Shown here: positions 22,689 through 34,125 of the stretch, piece by piece | Layout of the letters: each line of letters opens with the position of its first letter | How positions within the stretch are numbered: position 1 is the stretch's first letter | DNA from: Platismatia glauca | Lineage: Eukaryota; Ascomycota; Lecanoromycetes; Lecanorales; Parmeliaceae | Assembly: GCA_963556305.1 (NCBI GenBank) | Contig: OY745773.1 | Span: 806,001 to 870,000, forward strand | Length of the DNA stretch: 64,000 nucleotides | Reading direction: 5' to 3' | Notes under the pieces: generated by a model | Told to the model about the DNA's origin: nothing | Database searches by the model: none | The model's input: only the letters and a program-made list of their open reading frames with translations | Program-made: the position numbers and the translations under genes

Positions 22689-24014
22689 GTCCGGTATTAC
22701 GCTTGGCGGCTAGAGCGGTGAATGATGTGGGAGAAGTCTGGTTGGCGCTGATGAGAGTGAAAGAGGGACGAATGAAGGAGGTTTGCTGACTGCTCCCAAT
22801 TGGCAAGAATGCTTCACACTTCTTCAGCAGTGGTACATCATCACATAATCATGGTCATAATCATCGGCTGGATGGCCGTGCCGCAAAGAATCGGTCAACT
22901 TCGCGGTCTAACAATTAGCGGCTCCCTCCTCTGAGCCGATACACTAAAGTATATGTACTACTTGACGTAGCCGAGAGAAAAACGTGGCAGCCACCAACCT
23001 TGTTTCTAGCCTTGTGCATGGCCTGCCAGTGCTAAGTGCTTTGAGCTTTCCACAATCCTTCCTTCCTCTTTCCTCTTTCCTCTTTCTCCTTTTTGGGTAA
23101 TATTTGCGCTGACTAGAGTATACCACTTCATCCCATTTTCCTTGTTGTAAATGCTATCTCCTACGTCTCAAAATTGATGAGTTAGATGGGAAGATATAAA
23201 GCAAAGCTGGTGCACCAGCCTTTCGAATCTTGCCTGCATGCTGGCTTGGGCTGGTGTGGTACCGCCAAAATACAACATCATTGACGTTCATGTTACTTCC
23301 CACCCTCCGTGGTTTCCGCCGTATTGGCTGGGTCATGCGGCCTTAGCGTGCAAGTCACACGTGAGATTTTAGACGTTTCATCTTTTCAGCCTTTTGCAGA
23401 ATCTAGATCACCCTGGTCACTGCATCTCGCGTCACTTTGTCAGGCATTCAGTGAGTGGCCAAGTCAAGTCCCTGGGGGAGCACCTCGTCGATGAGCAATG
23501 CCGTGCCTGGCAGACTGTTCGCGTTCAAACTTCGACGAAGCTGATAGACTCTCGTCCATTGCACGTCACATTATCAATTGACAATGGGCTCGCCCCTTCA
23601 AGTCCGAAAGTGCCCCCATCGAAGCTTGAAGTTGAAGACGCTTTGGAACTGAGGAGACTGTAGGTATTGGCAGCCATGAACAATCGAGCATTTGCACGCA
23701 TTGTGGGGCGAAGAGACCCTACAGGTGGCCTCAGTAAGCATCGCCGTTCGATTTCGCCGAAGACGAGAAGGAACGGAGAGTAAGACCGTCAAAATGTGAA
23801 ACCAGATGCCCCTTCGCTCGGTACAAAGTTCATTGCTGACTTCTTGAAGTGCATATTTGTCGAGAATGGCGATCTGCTCTCGGTTACCATTCCACATGTT
23901 CCACTAACTACTAACTTGTATGCAAGATCAAAACACCCGCATGCATCGACTATTCCCATTCAACCATGCAAGCACTCACTCCAGCCCCCCCCCCCTCCTT
24001 CACAGCCCATCATC
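22689..24014. other. Intergenic, about 1.3 kb
   Basis: Promoter side of the coiled-coil gene (reads leftward from 22688) and 3' side of the next minus-strand gene. A strong pyrimidine tract lies at about 23049-23095, and a run of C near 23985. No supported gene. Confidence 0.4.
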
Positions 24015-24809
24015 TCACGCCCCCACCCCGCCCTCCACGACAGACCAAAACTCATCATTACACACCTCGCTCCCCCCAAGACGACCAATTTCATGCACCA
24101 ACTGCCAAGACAGCTGCTTCCGCACCCAAAGCCGCATCGCCATTCCATGCCTCCCACGCCCATCCCGCCACGGCCCGCCATCCAGCCTCACCTTCTGCAC
24201 CGGCTCCGCCGGCCCACCCGATGGCCCAACCTGCCCCGGCGTCGGCGGCGGCACCGCGCTCAGCGTCAGATCCGCCAACTTGCCCCGCACCACATCCACC
24301 CCCGCAGCATCATCCACGCTCCAAACGCTCCACCGCCCGTTCGCTATACGGAACGCGCGTTTCTCGATCTTAGTGGCCGCTTGATGATTCCAGGTGCGTA
24401 AGTGGATTACGGTCGTCTGCATCAACTCGACTTCGTATTCGCTATCCGTAGACCCGCGGAGGATGATTTCCGATGTCCCCTCGCTGGGGCATATCAGATC
24501 ACGGTAGGCTAGATCGGTACCATCGACGTGATGGCTGTGGTGCGTGCGGCGGAAACTGCATCATTATTTCTGTGTTAGCCTCGCTTGTTTGAGGGGAGTA
24601 CAGCAAGCTTTGAAACACAGCTCAAGAGCGAACACTCCTCATAATCATTTTCTGGACTCAATATTTGGGTATGAAGAGGAAGAAGCATGGACTCAAAATA
24701 CGTACAGACGGTATTTACCGGGGAGCTTGTAGATGAGCTGGACAGCGGCGTCGTAGTCGTCAGGGGAGCCTGTCGTCAGGAAGAGATTTGGATGTTGGGC
24801 AGCGGCCAT
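24015..24809 (-). CDS. Small conserved-looking protein, unknown function
   Basis: Two exons (24809-24706 and 24555-24015) with a 150-base intron (GTACGT donor, GATGCAG acceptor) give 214 residues. The join reads KLPGKYRLFRRTHH without a break, and the total is in frame. The start MAAAQHPNLFLTTGSPDDYD has no signal peptide. The sequence is mixed alpha/beta in character with repeated hydrophobic strands (GTSEIILRG, YEVELMQTTV). It has a Pro/Gly loop near residue 145 and a Trp-rich C-terminal half. No catalytic motif or family recognised. Confidence 0.65.
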
Positions 24810-25909
24810 GGTGGATTGTTGTTTGATGCGGGTTGATGGAAGAAGGATGACACGGCGCGGGATGCAGTGTACGTGTGAGCCGGCATGTGTGAATATGTGT
24901 GCGTCTAGATATGGGTTGAGGCGCCACTAGTAGGCGCTGGGATTGAAAGTGACAAGACATTCACGCTGCTGCACAAAAGTGTTAACATTGCCCCCCTTTG
25001 AACGCATTCATTCACTGAAACACGCCCGAGCCACCGTCATCTCCACAACACAGCGTAGGCTCCACCATGCAGATGCGATCATGCACTAGGATCTAGACTC
25101 ACGCCTCGATAAGAATGGCAACGGTGCTACTTCGACAAACAAAAAAACCACAACATGGACTGGAATCTCCGCCAAATGACAAAGCGCAGCACGGAGGTCA
25201 AGGGAACCCTGCCCTGCAAGACGCGAGATCGAGACGAAGCAACCATCACGATACGAATAGTGCACGGCGAGAAATACATATCATGAAACCCAAATCGTTC
25301 ACAGACCCGATGCCCACACGCAATGCCCCATCCACCCAACCCCCACGGGCCCCACCGCCCTCATCCATCGTCTCATTTGCCTCCGTACCATCAGCCGCAG
25401 CATATCCAACTCCCCGTCTCCCCAACGACACCCCCCGCCTCAGCACCACCGAACGAATCCGAAACGTCCAACGCGGCGGTCTCCGCCACGTGCGCTCTGT
25501 CAACTGCATCGACCGCCCTTAACCGGTCAATGCTTCCCTGCAACGACAGAACCTTTGCTTCCGTCTGCTTCCGGCCAGCGAGCACGAGGGTCTTCCAGTT
25601 GCGGTTTTCAAAGTTGACGGGACTTGCATGTCCGAACCCCCTTCGTGATACTGGTGCGCGGCTCGAGTATCATTGTCGGTATATCCGTAGAATTTGATCG
25701 ACATCCATAGGCTTATTCGGCACACCACCCATCGCCTTGCTTGTCAAAAGCAGGATTCGGGGACCAATCGCTCCTCGTCCAGGACCCGCCTTCCGGGGTG
25801 GTTGGGCCCGCCACTCTAACCAAGGCGGGATACTCACTTTGACGCCGGATCGCTTGGTGGCGACGGTTAAGTATGGGTTTAGCAATGTGTTATGATTTGC
25901 CGGAGCCTA
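24810..25909. other. Region with broken coding remains
   Basis: Frames here are short and interrupted. On the minus strand pieces such as NFENRNWKTLVLAGRKQTEA, followed by a helical LQGSIDRLRAVDAVDRAHVAE, look protein-like but lie in different frames and are cut by stops. They could be the decayed 3' end of the reductase-like relic next to it, or a separate dead gene. The plus-strand frame at 25115-25522 is the antisense shadow of this material. Confidence 0.35.
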
Positions 25910-26290
25910 TCTAAGACGACAGCGTAGTCAATTAAGGTGGGGAATGTTCCGGGAATGAGATGAGAGTCGGCAAATAAGCGGGGTCATCGGCGATGGAGGA
26001 GATCGAAGAGACAAAGATGATGCGTGGGTGGTTGGGGGGTGTGGTGCTCCAATTGATGAAGTTGCGGACGCCGTATTTTACCGTATTTGGAGCTCAGCAA
26101 TGCTTCACTTTGCGTTGGACGAAATCCTTATTTGTCCGCTGCAGAGCATCTTCTGCACGGTTAAGATAGACATTCTTTGAGACCTGAGGGTCGCTTACTA
26201 GTGCTTGCAGTAGTTAAATTCCTACTCTTAGCGAGCCGGTGAAGCCTGTCACGACAACACGGAGTGTAGGACCGGTACTATCGACACGGT
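25910..26290 (-). pseudogene. Decayed NRPS-like thioester-reductase (NAD(P)-binding) domain
   Basis: Reading leftward from about 26285 gives TGPTLRVVVTGFTGSLRVGI, a stop, LLQALVSDPQVSK and VYLNRAEDALQ. This is the Rossmann start of the reductase domain that ends NRPS-like (adenylation-carrier-reductase) enzymes and alpha-aminoadipate reductases, normally TG-TGSLG followed by LL and VYCLNR. A gap follows where about 70 residues are expected. Then comes YGVRNFINWSTTPPNHPRII and FVSSISSIADD, the next conserved block. Two stops, the missing segment and an Arg in place of the dinucleotide-loop Gly show it is dead. No adenylation domain remains to the right. Confidence 0.6.
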
Positions 26291-27228
26291 TGGCGCGCGA
26301 GATACAATTCGGATAAGAAGTGCCATTCGGATGAGCACCGCTGATTTACGTAGCGCTGTTTTTCGTTTCCCGGAGGCCTTCGGTAGGTACGCTGGTTCAG
26401 CGTGGCGGTCATGCGAGCTACCGGAATGGTCTTCAATTATCGCCATCTGCGCCCCCTGTACCTCCTGGTAGGTCGATTGGGATCGACCGGATATAAGAGC
26501 CCAATAGCGCCTCGAGAGCGGCCGTATTCTGCACATGTTCAGGTGACAGAGGTACGAGCTCCTTATCCCCGCCCGGGTCATTGAACAGCGCCTCGAAAAG
26601 CTTGTGATCATTGAATTGAGCAAAAGTGCGGCAGATGGTGGGTAGGAGAAGGGTCAGGATCAACAACGTTGCGCCTTAAGTCTAGTTTCTTTCACGTGGC
26701 TGTCAATCCTTTGAATGGCAGGTTTCGATACTGTCGTGGCTTTGTCAAAGGCCATTGCTCAATTTGTTAGGCTTCCGTCCCAACAATTCTGGGCTGGCTG
26801 ACTGACACAAAAACAGAGGTATACTCGATACGCCGATGGTGGCAGACTTGGGCAGAGTGGAGTCTGAAAGATTAGAAATGTTCAACTGGTACCACTGTCG
26901 AGGATAGGCCTGCTAAAGGAGGCCTTCAGTGTCTGGGCATTCCTGCTGAGTGATGAGGCTAAGTACAGTTAAGTCTCCTCCTGTCATCCACGTTTGGGCA
27001 TCTTCGGAAACAACGAGACATGTTGCAGACTTTCCACATACGTCATGACTCTCACTTCTGTTGGAAAAGAGCCTGCTGACTGGAGGGTTTCATCAGCAAT
27101 CGGCTTTGTATATACCATCGATGGAGGAATGTTAGCGTGAACGATGAAGCTATAGAAATCCTGCTCGTGAGACCTGTGAGCCGAAATTCCCAAGTTGCGC
27201 GCTAATTCTATATGTGAATGACCATTGT
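26291..27228. other. Intergenic with possible upstream remains of the reductase gene
   Basis: Minus-strand frames at about 26433-26640 (KLFEALFNDPGGDKELVPLS and onward) may be leftover from the carrier-domain linker of the same dead enzyme, but carry no diagnostic motif. The rest, to the regulator stop at 27229, has nothing I can support. Confidence 0.35.
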
Positions 27229-28639
27229 TCAAGAGCTTTCAATCCCATCTCCTCCTCGGGCCCATTTCTCTCGCTGTTCTTGAATTTTTCTCGTAGGCCA
27301 CTCAAGCCATTCGTGGTATTCTCGAGACAAACACTTCTCTATTTGTCCCATAGTATGATCTACCCAGCCCTGAATCCACCAGTACTGTCGGATTTGCGCC
27401 AGTATCACGCACCAGTGGGCAACAAGCACCAAAGGTATCGGATGTAACGTTCCCAGCCTCTCCAGGAATTCCGGCCCCAGACGGCAGGCCCAGTGCCAGA
27501 TTGGTGGTGTTTCTATTGTATCGTCTGCAATTGACTCAGCTTTGAGGAAAGACGCGCGGAGGGTACTGGCCGCGGCGGCATATTGTTCTATGTCTTCGAA
27601 TACATGTGTTTTGTTCATGTCCGAGCTTGTAGAGCACAGCACGAGGAATCTTTGGAAGTATTGATCGTCTTTGGGGTCGCTGAAGGAGTGGTTGCTTTTC
27701 ATATTGTCAGGATGAAAGGATAGCAGTTGGGCCAAAGGCCCCTCTTCTACCCATTGCCGAATTGGCGGTACGACATATCGAATCCCACGTATTATCATGG
27801 TGCATTGGATGGCGCCTGCAAGTGGCTCTTCAGACTCTTGGCTACCTGAAGCTTTGGGTGAGGCGAAAGCAAAGAAAATCACCAGTAGAGAGAAGGAAAA
27901 CAACGCATTGGCATTGTCCCGACTTGCATTTGCCATGGCCTCCTGCTGCAGCTCCAGTGCTCGATCCTGATGCATAGCCGCTCGTTCACAGTATGACCTT
28001 CGCTGCTCGGGCCGAAGATGAGCGATATGCAGGGCCGCGACTGCCAAAATGCCATGCATGAGAAAATCATGGGCCAGCGCGATCTGAGGAATCTCATATT
28101 TCCATACTTGACATGAGATCGTCTCCGCACCGAGAGCCTCGGATGTGACTGCTATGAAGTGATGTAGAAGCTCTAGGTGGGCCATGTTGAGGGCCAAGGG
28201 TGAGGGGGGGCCCATTGGTGTTGAGCCATTTGCCTGGCGGACATCGTTCCCATTGGGTAAGAAGCCGTTATGGATGTACGGTACAGGTGTATACGTGGAG
28301 CCTGGCTCAGGCTTATCGTATGGCGAAGATACTTGGGCAGCTCTCGCGAGCTGATTCAACCCAAGGGTATTGGTGTACGTGCAGGGCGTAGCTCTCCGAG
28401 TGCAGCTTCGGCACTTGGGTTTTTCTTCGTCGCACTATAACACCAGAGGGTGAGCAGCTGGCACGTTTCGAAGCCTGATGGATACCTACCTTGACCTTGC
28501 GCGCCTTGCATTGAAGACAGCCGTTCCTGGAATTGTGATGCTCGCGATTGCGCCTCTTCCGTACCGAAGTCTCGTGTGAATCCATGCCTCGCATGTGGTG
28601 AGATCCGAGCACAGATCCGAGACCTCGAGACTCAGACAA
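27229..28639 (-). CDS. Zn2Cys6 transcription factor, Upc2/sterol-regulator-like
   Basis: Two exons (28639-28490 and 28434-27229) with a 55-base intron inside the zinc cluster give up to 451 residues. The joined DNA-binding motif reads NGCLQCKARKVKCDEEKPKC then RSCTRRATPC, providing all six cysteines, with a basic RKRRNREHHNSR arm before it. The effector region holds LNMAHLELLHHF, IPQIALAHDFLMHGILAVAA and LHIAHLRPEQRR, the pattern of fungal regulators related to the sterol-uptake factor Upc2. The first Met could be residue 1, 16 or 19. It sits between a dead reductase gene and a dead RTA1-like gene, so it may be the surviving regulator of a lost metabolite cluster. Confidence 0.88.
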
Positions 28640-28894
28640 CCAGCTGAGATTTGCATTTAGCGCTAACCCATTAGGGGTATAGCGTTATGTCGGAGAGCCA
28701 AGATTTCGGACACAGTCCGAGTTCTTTGGCTCGTTTCCACGTCTAAAGTACCGGAGTTGATCACCTCCTATTCTTCCTTATTTTTGTAACATTGTATTTT
28801 TCTTTCTTGACAATCAGTCCAATTGCTATACATCCAATTCGCAGAAACATCATACCTATTCCCAGCGTTTCCATTTCCCACTGAAACTACGACT

Positions 28895-29215
28895 TTCGTT
28901 TACTACCACTAAACTCCCACCTTCGCCGGTGCAGTCTCCTCCATCTTCCTGTTTGCGATCCTCACTCTCGCACATGTATTTCATTTACTCCGTTATCGTG
29001 CCTGGGACTTGGTCTCCGTCCTCGTCGGTGGCATCTGCATGCCCCTCTCCTTTCCCTCTTCCCACTCTACGCCAATAAACCCACCCCCCGTAGTCGAAAT
29101 CACAGCCTACCTCAACCGCTCCGTCTCCATTTCCACACCCAATCTCTATGTCATCTCTTCTATACTCGCCCTAGTCGCCCCTGCTCTTTCGCCGCAACAA
29201 TCCTGAACAACCATC
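28895..29215 (+). pseudogene. Decayed RTA1-like membrane protein gene
   Basis: A conceptual frame reads AGAVSSIFLFAILTLAHVFH, LLRYRAWDLVSVLVGGICM, VEITAYLNRSVSIS and LYVISSILALVAPAL. This is the first membrane-pass region of RTA1-like lipid-translocating/exporter proteins, where YxP, a LH--R turn, GG--E-IGY-R and LLLVAPAL-AA are conserved. The frame then slips by one base: ALFAATILNNHRL continues in the neighbouring frame while the main frame stops at 29205. There is also an in-frame TAA near the expected N-terminal tyrosine-proline motif. Later passes are missing. Confidence 0.5.
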
Positions 29216-29615
29216 GCTTGCGGTGAGGCGTTCTCACCTTAGCTACCTACATATCCACATTTCAAGTATCCAGCGCGAGTTAATGCAATCTCTTTCCTCA
29301 CGCTCGCCCTTGATTTATCGCCGTAAGATATCATAATGTATCCGAAAGCATGCTCAGGCACATCCAGACAAAGCAAAAGCATACCGAAGTGCGTCCTCAA
29401 ATCATAGGACAAACGCAGTCCCCAATGTCAGGGCGACATTAGGCCATAAGTGTGCACAATTGTAACTCGGGTCGTGGCCAGGAGTAGCCACATCTTGGGC
29501 TACCGACCATCAATCTTGGGGCTTAAGAGTGTATTAACAAGTATTTGTTGGTTCTCTCTTCCTAATATCAGATTGTGGCGCCCAAATCAAGCAAATTGCT
29601 TTCTCATGATCTGCA
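29216..29615. other. Intergenic, 3' side of the RBM-like gene
   Basis: About 400 bases between the RTA1-like relic and the stop of the minus-strand splicing-factor gene. No gene or repeat seen. Confidence 0.4.
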
Positions 29616-32382
29616 TCAAGCCATCCTCTCAAACCTCTCCTTGGCCTTATCCTTCGTCCTCTCCAAAAACTCCCCGTAACCTCCTTTCGTATTTCTCTCT
29701 GCCTCCTCAGAAGCATCCCCAATCTTTCCACCTTGAGCTCCCAAACCCACTCCCTGCATGTACATATCAGTAGCTATGGGAGCCGTCATACCTGTTCCCT
29801 GAGCTCCGAGGCCTTCACCAGCAGACCAACCCATCTTGCCCAGCAAGGATGCCCCTTTCGATGGTGCTGGAGCCGGCTCGTCTTTTGTCTCTTCTTCTGG
29901 CCGGATTGCGGATTTCTTCAGCGGAAGCGAGATTTTTTTGCCTGCACCAAAGGCCGCACGTCGTTCTTTGGCACGGTCCCGGTACTCTGAAGAGTCCTCT
30001 GAGACCGCTGTCAATGGAATGCCTGCTTTAACCATTTTATTCTGAGCCTTTGCAACCAGGTCTGCGTTCTTGAGATTACTTTGGTGAAGATCGCTGACAC
30101 GCTCATGCTGGTTTACCTCAGCTTCGGTCTTGAATTGGCGAGAGCAGAGGTAGCAGCATTTCTTTGCCAAGTTGGCATATGTTTGTGGAAGAGTGTCTGG
30201 TTCCTTCACCTCTTCCATCACCTCCGATAGTTCTTTGGTTTCATGCCCATTCTCTGTGGCTATATCCTGCTTCACCCCGTGAAGCTCTGCATGGCGGTTA
30301 CTCCAGAATTGCAGGTGCGCAGGTGCAGTCTCGCAAATGTCAGTCGACACTGCTTATTAAATGGGAGACGAATCTACCTTTTTCTGTTTGGCTGCAGCGT
30401 TGACCTCTGCTTTTCTCTTCTTCGCTCTAGCGTCGGCCTCCTTCCCAGGCTTCAAAAGACCTTCGTTCTCAGCCGCTGCCGCTGCTTGGTCGGCAGCAGA
30501 CCGAATCTGACCTTCACTCGCTGCTGAACCCATTTTTAGCGAGCCAGTGGATACAACTAACTCACTAGCCCAAGCGTCTTCGTCCCAGTAAGCAAGCTTC
30601 GTAGCGGTATTTCCTAGGGGGCTGAACGTAAAGCGCTCTGTCCCTTCGGACACATTGAAGACAGGGACGAAAACACCGGCGTGTATGTAGTCAGCGGTGA
30701 CAGGTTTCGAGGAGATGGTGAATTTTTCGAATGAATTATAGCGAGTCAGGGCGGCTTGTGCATCCTATCGCAAATTCATTAGCGACAAGCTTTCTCCGGA
30801 GCCTGTACTACTACCTCGATAGTAGCAAACTCAGCAAATCCATATCGCCAGCTTTCGTTGTTCCGTCTATCTCGAACGAGTAGTATCCTTCTAAGGCTTC
30901 CCTCCTTAGCGCCGAGATTTGCGTCGCCAGTAGTCGATGCGACTTTAGCATTGTTCTTTTTCGATGCCGTAGCAGCAGGCGGTGATGAGCGTCGAGCAGG
31001 CTTGTACAATTTGGCCACGCCTTTGGCAAGCAGATCTTCGGTCACTGTAGGTTCTAGGTTCCGGATGAGCAGGAACTGCGAGGGTGTGCCATTCGGTGCG
31101 GCGTCGCTGTCTCCACTGTTCATGTATTGAGATTTTGCTGCCGCTGCTGGATTAAATTTAGCCATGTCTATAATTGTTAGCATTAATTCCAGCCCTGCGG
31201 TATTTTTGGGCTTACCAATCTGCGGTGTCTGACATCTGTGACATTTCGTACGGCCTGGGAAGTTGACAAACGTGCACTAGAGGTCTCAGTGGTGCCGTAA
31301 GCTTCTCTGGCTTGAGAGTGTCTCACAATCTTGCAGGTCCACTCCCCTTCCGCCTTGTCGCCGCGACTCCGATCGTCCCGCTCACGACTGTATGCTATTC
31401 GGACTTTGGCTGCTTGATCGTCATTAAGTGATGAGCCATTGTCATGAAGGTAGATCGATGGGTAGTTGCGTTCCACGAAAGCCTTTGAACCGTCAAGAGT
31501 CGGGAACCTTATGAAGCCAAAGCCTCGGGATGTCTCTGAGATCAATTCAGCGGGCTTCCTCATGCAAATTATTGAGGGTAAGTCCTACTGGTCTGTCGGT
31601 CTCGGATGATCCGTACGTCTTCGAGTCTCTCAACATGGTGGTATTGCTTCAACTCTCTCGAGATCTGTGAGATTTGGAATATGCCACGTCTTAGCCAGAG
31701 TCCGAATGCAATCTTCAATCACACTTAGGCTGTTTAATGTTCATGTTGGTGCATTGGGCGTATGGTGGATGGGGTGGCCAACGTCTTCCTCTACCATGTC
31801 CAGCAAAAGCCCTTCCAACATCACTTCTCTACTGGGTGGGCCTCCATAGTACGGTGATCGATCCCTTCTCGGGCTGCGGCTTTGGCTTGGTATACGGCTT
31901 CGGTCACGGCTTCGATTCTGACTGCGGCTGCGGCTGTCATAATTTGGCGATCTGTAGCTCTCGTGGTCCCTGTCTCGATATGGCGCTCTTTCTCTTTCTC
32001 TCGGCGATGGGGACCGGCCTCGCCGGTAGTCCTCGTAACCTCTGTTCTCTGGTCGTGGAACCACTACGTCCCTGTCTCGGCGAGTGGAGGCGCCCTTGAT
32101 TGTGAATTCATCCCCACTATGTGACGACCTGTTTCGATCTTCCCAAAGGCAGTATTAGCAGACGCGCAGGTTGAGCGATGTAAGTGTCCTTATTTATGGT
32201 TTACCATGCGGAGGAGATGAGTATCGTTCGCGGGGTGATCGGCTTCTTCGGTATCGGTCCCTTGATCTTGACCTATAGTACTGGTCTTCGTACATTCTGC
32301 CATTTCGATCCCCGCGATACTGAGCACCAGAGAGTCTGCGGTCGTTGTAGGTAGGCTCTCTGTCGTAGCGGTTGGCAGACAT
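29616..32382 (-). CDS. RBM5/RBM10-like RNA-binding protein (RRM, RanBP2 zinc finger, C2H2 finger, G-patch)
   Basis: A multi-exon gene read leftward from MSANRYDREP. In order: an Arg/Ser/Tyr-rich N-terminus (RSRSRDRYRRSRSPRER), a first RRM with SRGFGFIRFPTLDG, and a RanBP2-type zinc finger restored by splicing (GEWTCKIC, then FVNFPGRTKCHRCQTP). Next come a second RRM (QFLLIRNLEPTVTEDLL, WRYGFAEFATIE), a Lys/Ala-rich helix, a C2H2-like CYLCSRQFKTEAEVNQHERV and a G-patch (GASLLGKMGWSAGEGLGAQG). This is the RBM5/RBM10 layout, used in alternative or constitutive splicing. About seven introns are implied. Clear ones lie near 32204-32139 and inside the zinc finger near 31340-31280. Exon ends around 31560-31780 are uncertain. 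Confidence 0.85.
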
Positions 32383-32963
32383 GATGGAGATGGGAGCGGC
32401 GCTGGATTCGGCGTTGAAGCCTCAGCACTAGCTGTCACTTTCGAGCCTTGCAGAATAAGTGGCAGTAAGATGAGAGAGGATAGATAGATGGAAGGTGCAA
32501 TGCGGCTCTGGCTAATGTTCGGAGGCATGGAAATTAGCGCGCGCTAGGTTTGGCTATTCCGACTTCCGAGGCCCTTCGACGGTACCGCGGTACTTAGAGC
32601 TGTACAGTACAGAATTCTGGACGATGATTCAACATTAACAAATTAACGCTGCCTGCAACTCACCGTGTTGGTTCCGGCTAAAGTTTAGTATCAACATTGT
32701 TTCATTCTGTTCCTGAGTCATTTATTGCACGATCCTCGCTTTTGGGTAAGCTTGGTCCCGTGACAGCCACTGGATGACTCAATCCAATGGGGGCGCTGCA
32801 AAATCGAGTCGCAACTTACTCATAGGGGAGTCTTGTCACAAACTTGGGCTCGATCCTGCCAAAATTCATTCTGTAGTAAAACTGGTTTGCCAAAACCATC
32901 TACTAGTTCAAAACACCTCTTTTCTACCGAGCAACACATATTCCACTACCATCGTACAAGGCC
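32383..32963. promoter_or_regulatory. Divergent promoter between the RBM-like and MJ1316-domain genes
   Basis: A 581-base region with a gene leaving on each side. It contains an inverted CCAAT-type site context (atccaatggggg near 32782-32793) and a TGACTC-like element nearby (gatgactcaatc). Co-regulation of the two genes is an inference from this arrangement. Confidence 0.5.
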
Positions 32964-33602
32964 ATGGCTCCTACGAATGATTCACGTGATTTCGAAGATC
33001 CATATTCTTCCCTAGCCAGCATGAGTGCACCTTCACCCCTTGAAGCAGGCGAAGACATCATTCCTCTGCATCCATCCGCGGCCGAAACTGCCTCGGCCAA
33101 CGAAAGCGACTCGTCTTCACCATCCCCTTCCCGCAAACCCACAACTTCCCGATCGAGAGCAAAGAAAGCCCGCAAAGCCGCACATCACAACCAAAATTCC
33201 AAACCTTCTCTACGACCCGCGAAAGACATACTCTCCCGCATCCGGCACGACCCATCACTCAACGAGGCCGATTTTGTAGTCGGTTACATTGACCGCCACG
33301 CGCCTGAAATGATGGAAATGGACGTTTCGGCATGGAAAGGAGGAGTAGCCGATGTGACTGACGAGGAGTGGATCCCGCAGCATCGAATTATGTATTTCAG
33401 GAAGAAAGAGGATGATGAGGGACGACGGGTTTGGGATCGCGCGACGAGATTGGATAGGCTGTTTGGAAGCGGTGTGGCGCCTGTGTCTCCCTTGGAGGAG
33501 GCGCAGGAGGTAAAGAAGGTCGATGAAACCGAGATCAGTGTCGCCACGACAGAGATGGAAGACGGAGACAATGCCAACGTGACGAGCGAATATCTGACTT
33601 AG
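32964..33602 (+). CDS. MJ1316 (DUF504)-domain protein
   Basis: A single-exon 212-residue protein. The N-terminal 80 residues are Ser/Pro/acidic followed by a basic SRSRAKKARKAAHHNQ patch. Residues about 85-175 match the MJ1316 domain proposed to recognise RNA cyclic-phosphate ends. Landmarks are LRPAKDILSRIRHDP, VVGYIDRHAPEMMEM, DEEWIPQHRIMYF and VWDRATRLDRLFGSG, with the diagnostic IPQHRI and WDR. The C-terminal tail is acidic. Here the domain stands alone, whereas in other eukaryotes it is often fused to other RNA-processing modules. The basic patch suggests nuclear entry. The head-to-head gene is a splicing factor, consistent with a role in RNA metabolism. Confidence 0.85.
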   Translation: MAPTNDSRDFEDPYSSLASMSAPSPLEAGEDIIPLHPSAAETASANESDSSSPSPSRKPTTSRSRAKKARKAAHHNQNSKPSLRPAKDILSRIRHDPSLNEADFVVGYIDRHAPEMMEMDVSAWKGGVADVTDEEWIPQHRIMYFRKKEDDEGRRVWDRATRLDRLFGSGVAPVSPLEEAQEVKKVDETEISVATTEMEDGDNANVTSEYLT

Positions 33603-34029
33603 AAGTACGAAGACAGTCTGTCAGCAACTTGATGAGTGCTTGCTTACACTTTACAGATTCGTTCAGAGCAAGGATCCCATTCTTTCGTGATTCTATGAGT
33701 AATATTGAAAGATCAAAGGCATGATCGACTTCAACTACAGCAGTGACCCGCGGTACGTGTTTGCATTTAAATTCGCAACCCACCCGCCATTGTACCTGAT
33801 CTAATCATTACTTAGACTGATTCGAGCTATTCAGTGATTGAGATCAAAATACAAGTACAAACCTGGTGCCTCAATTGAGGTCCCAAAGACAGCATAGGAA
33901 AACCCACAGGAGTAGGCGTCGAATCAGGCACAAAGGATAACAACTATTCTACATTCTGTAAGATTCACTGTGTTAAATTCGTCGAGTGAAGAACCGTCAG
34001 GATAGCCAAGGACGAAGAACAGTTGATAG

Positions 34030-34125
34030 TGACCAAAGGTGAGGTCAAACACAGCCGACCGTGACCGAAGGTATGATCAAGAACGGTCGATAAAAGGCCG
34101 ACTATAGAGTCAAAGACCGTCGATC
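34030..34125. repeat. Cluster of CGACCGT/ACGGTCG words
   Basis: Within 100 bases the words ccgaccgtgacc, acggtcgat, gccgacta and gaccgtcgat recur in both orientations. They look like degenerate short repeats, perhaps from an old LTR. No clear unit length can be defined. Confidence 0.3.

Noticed and set aside
25115..25697. Plus-strand frames of 124-135 codons
   Set aside because: Opposite a degenerate minus-strand coding remnant; Pro-rich shadow composition and no domain.
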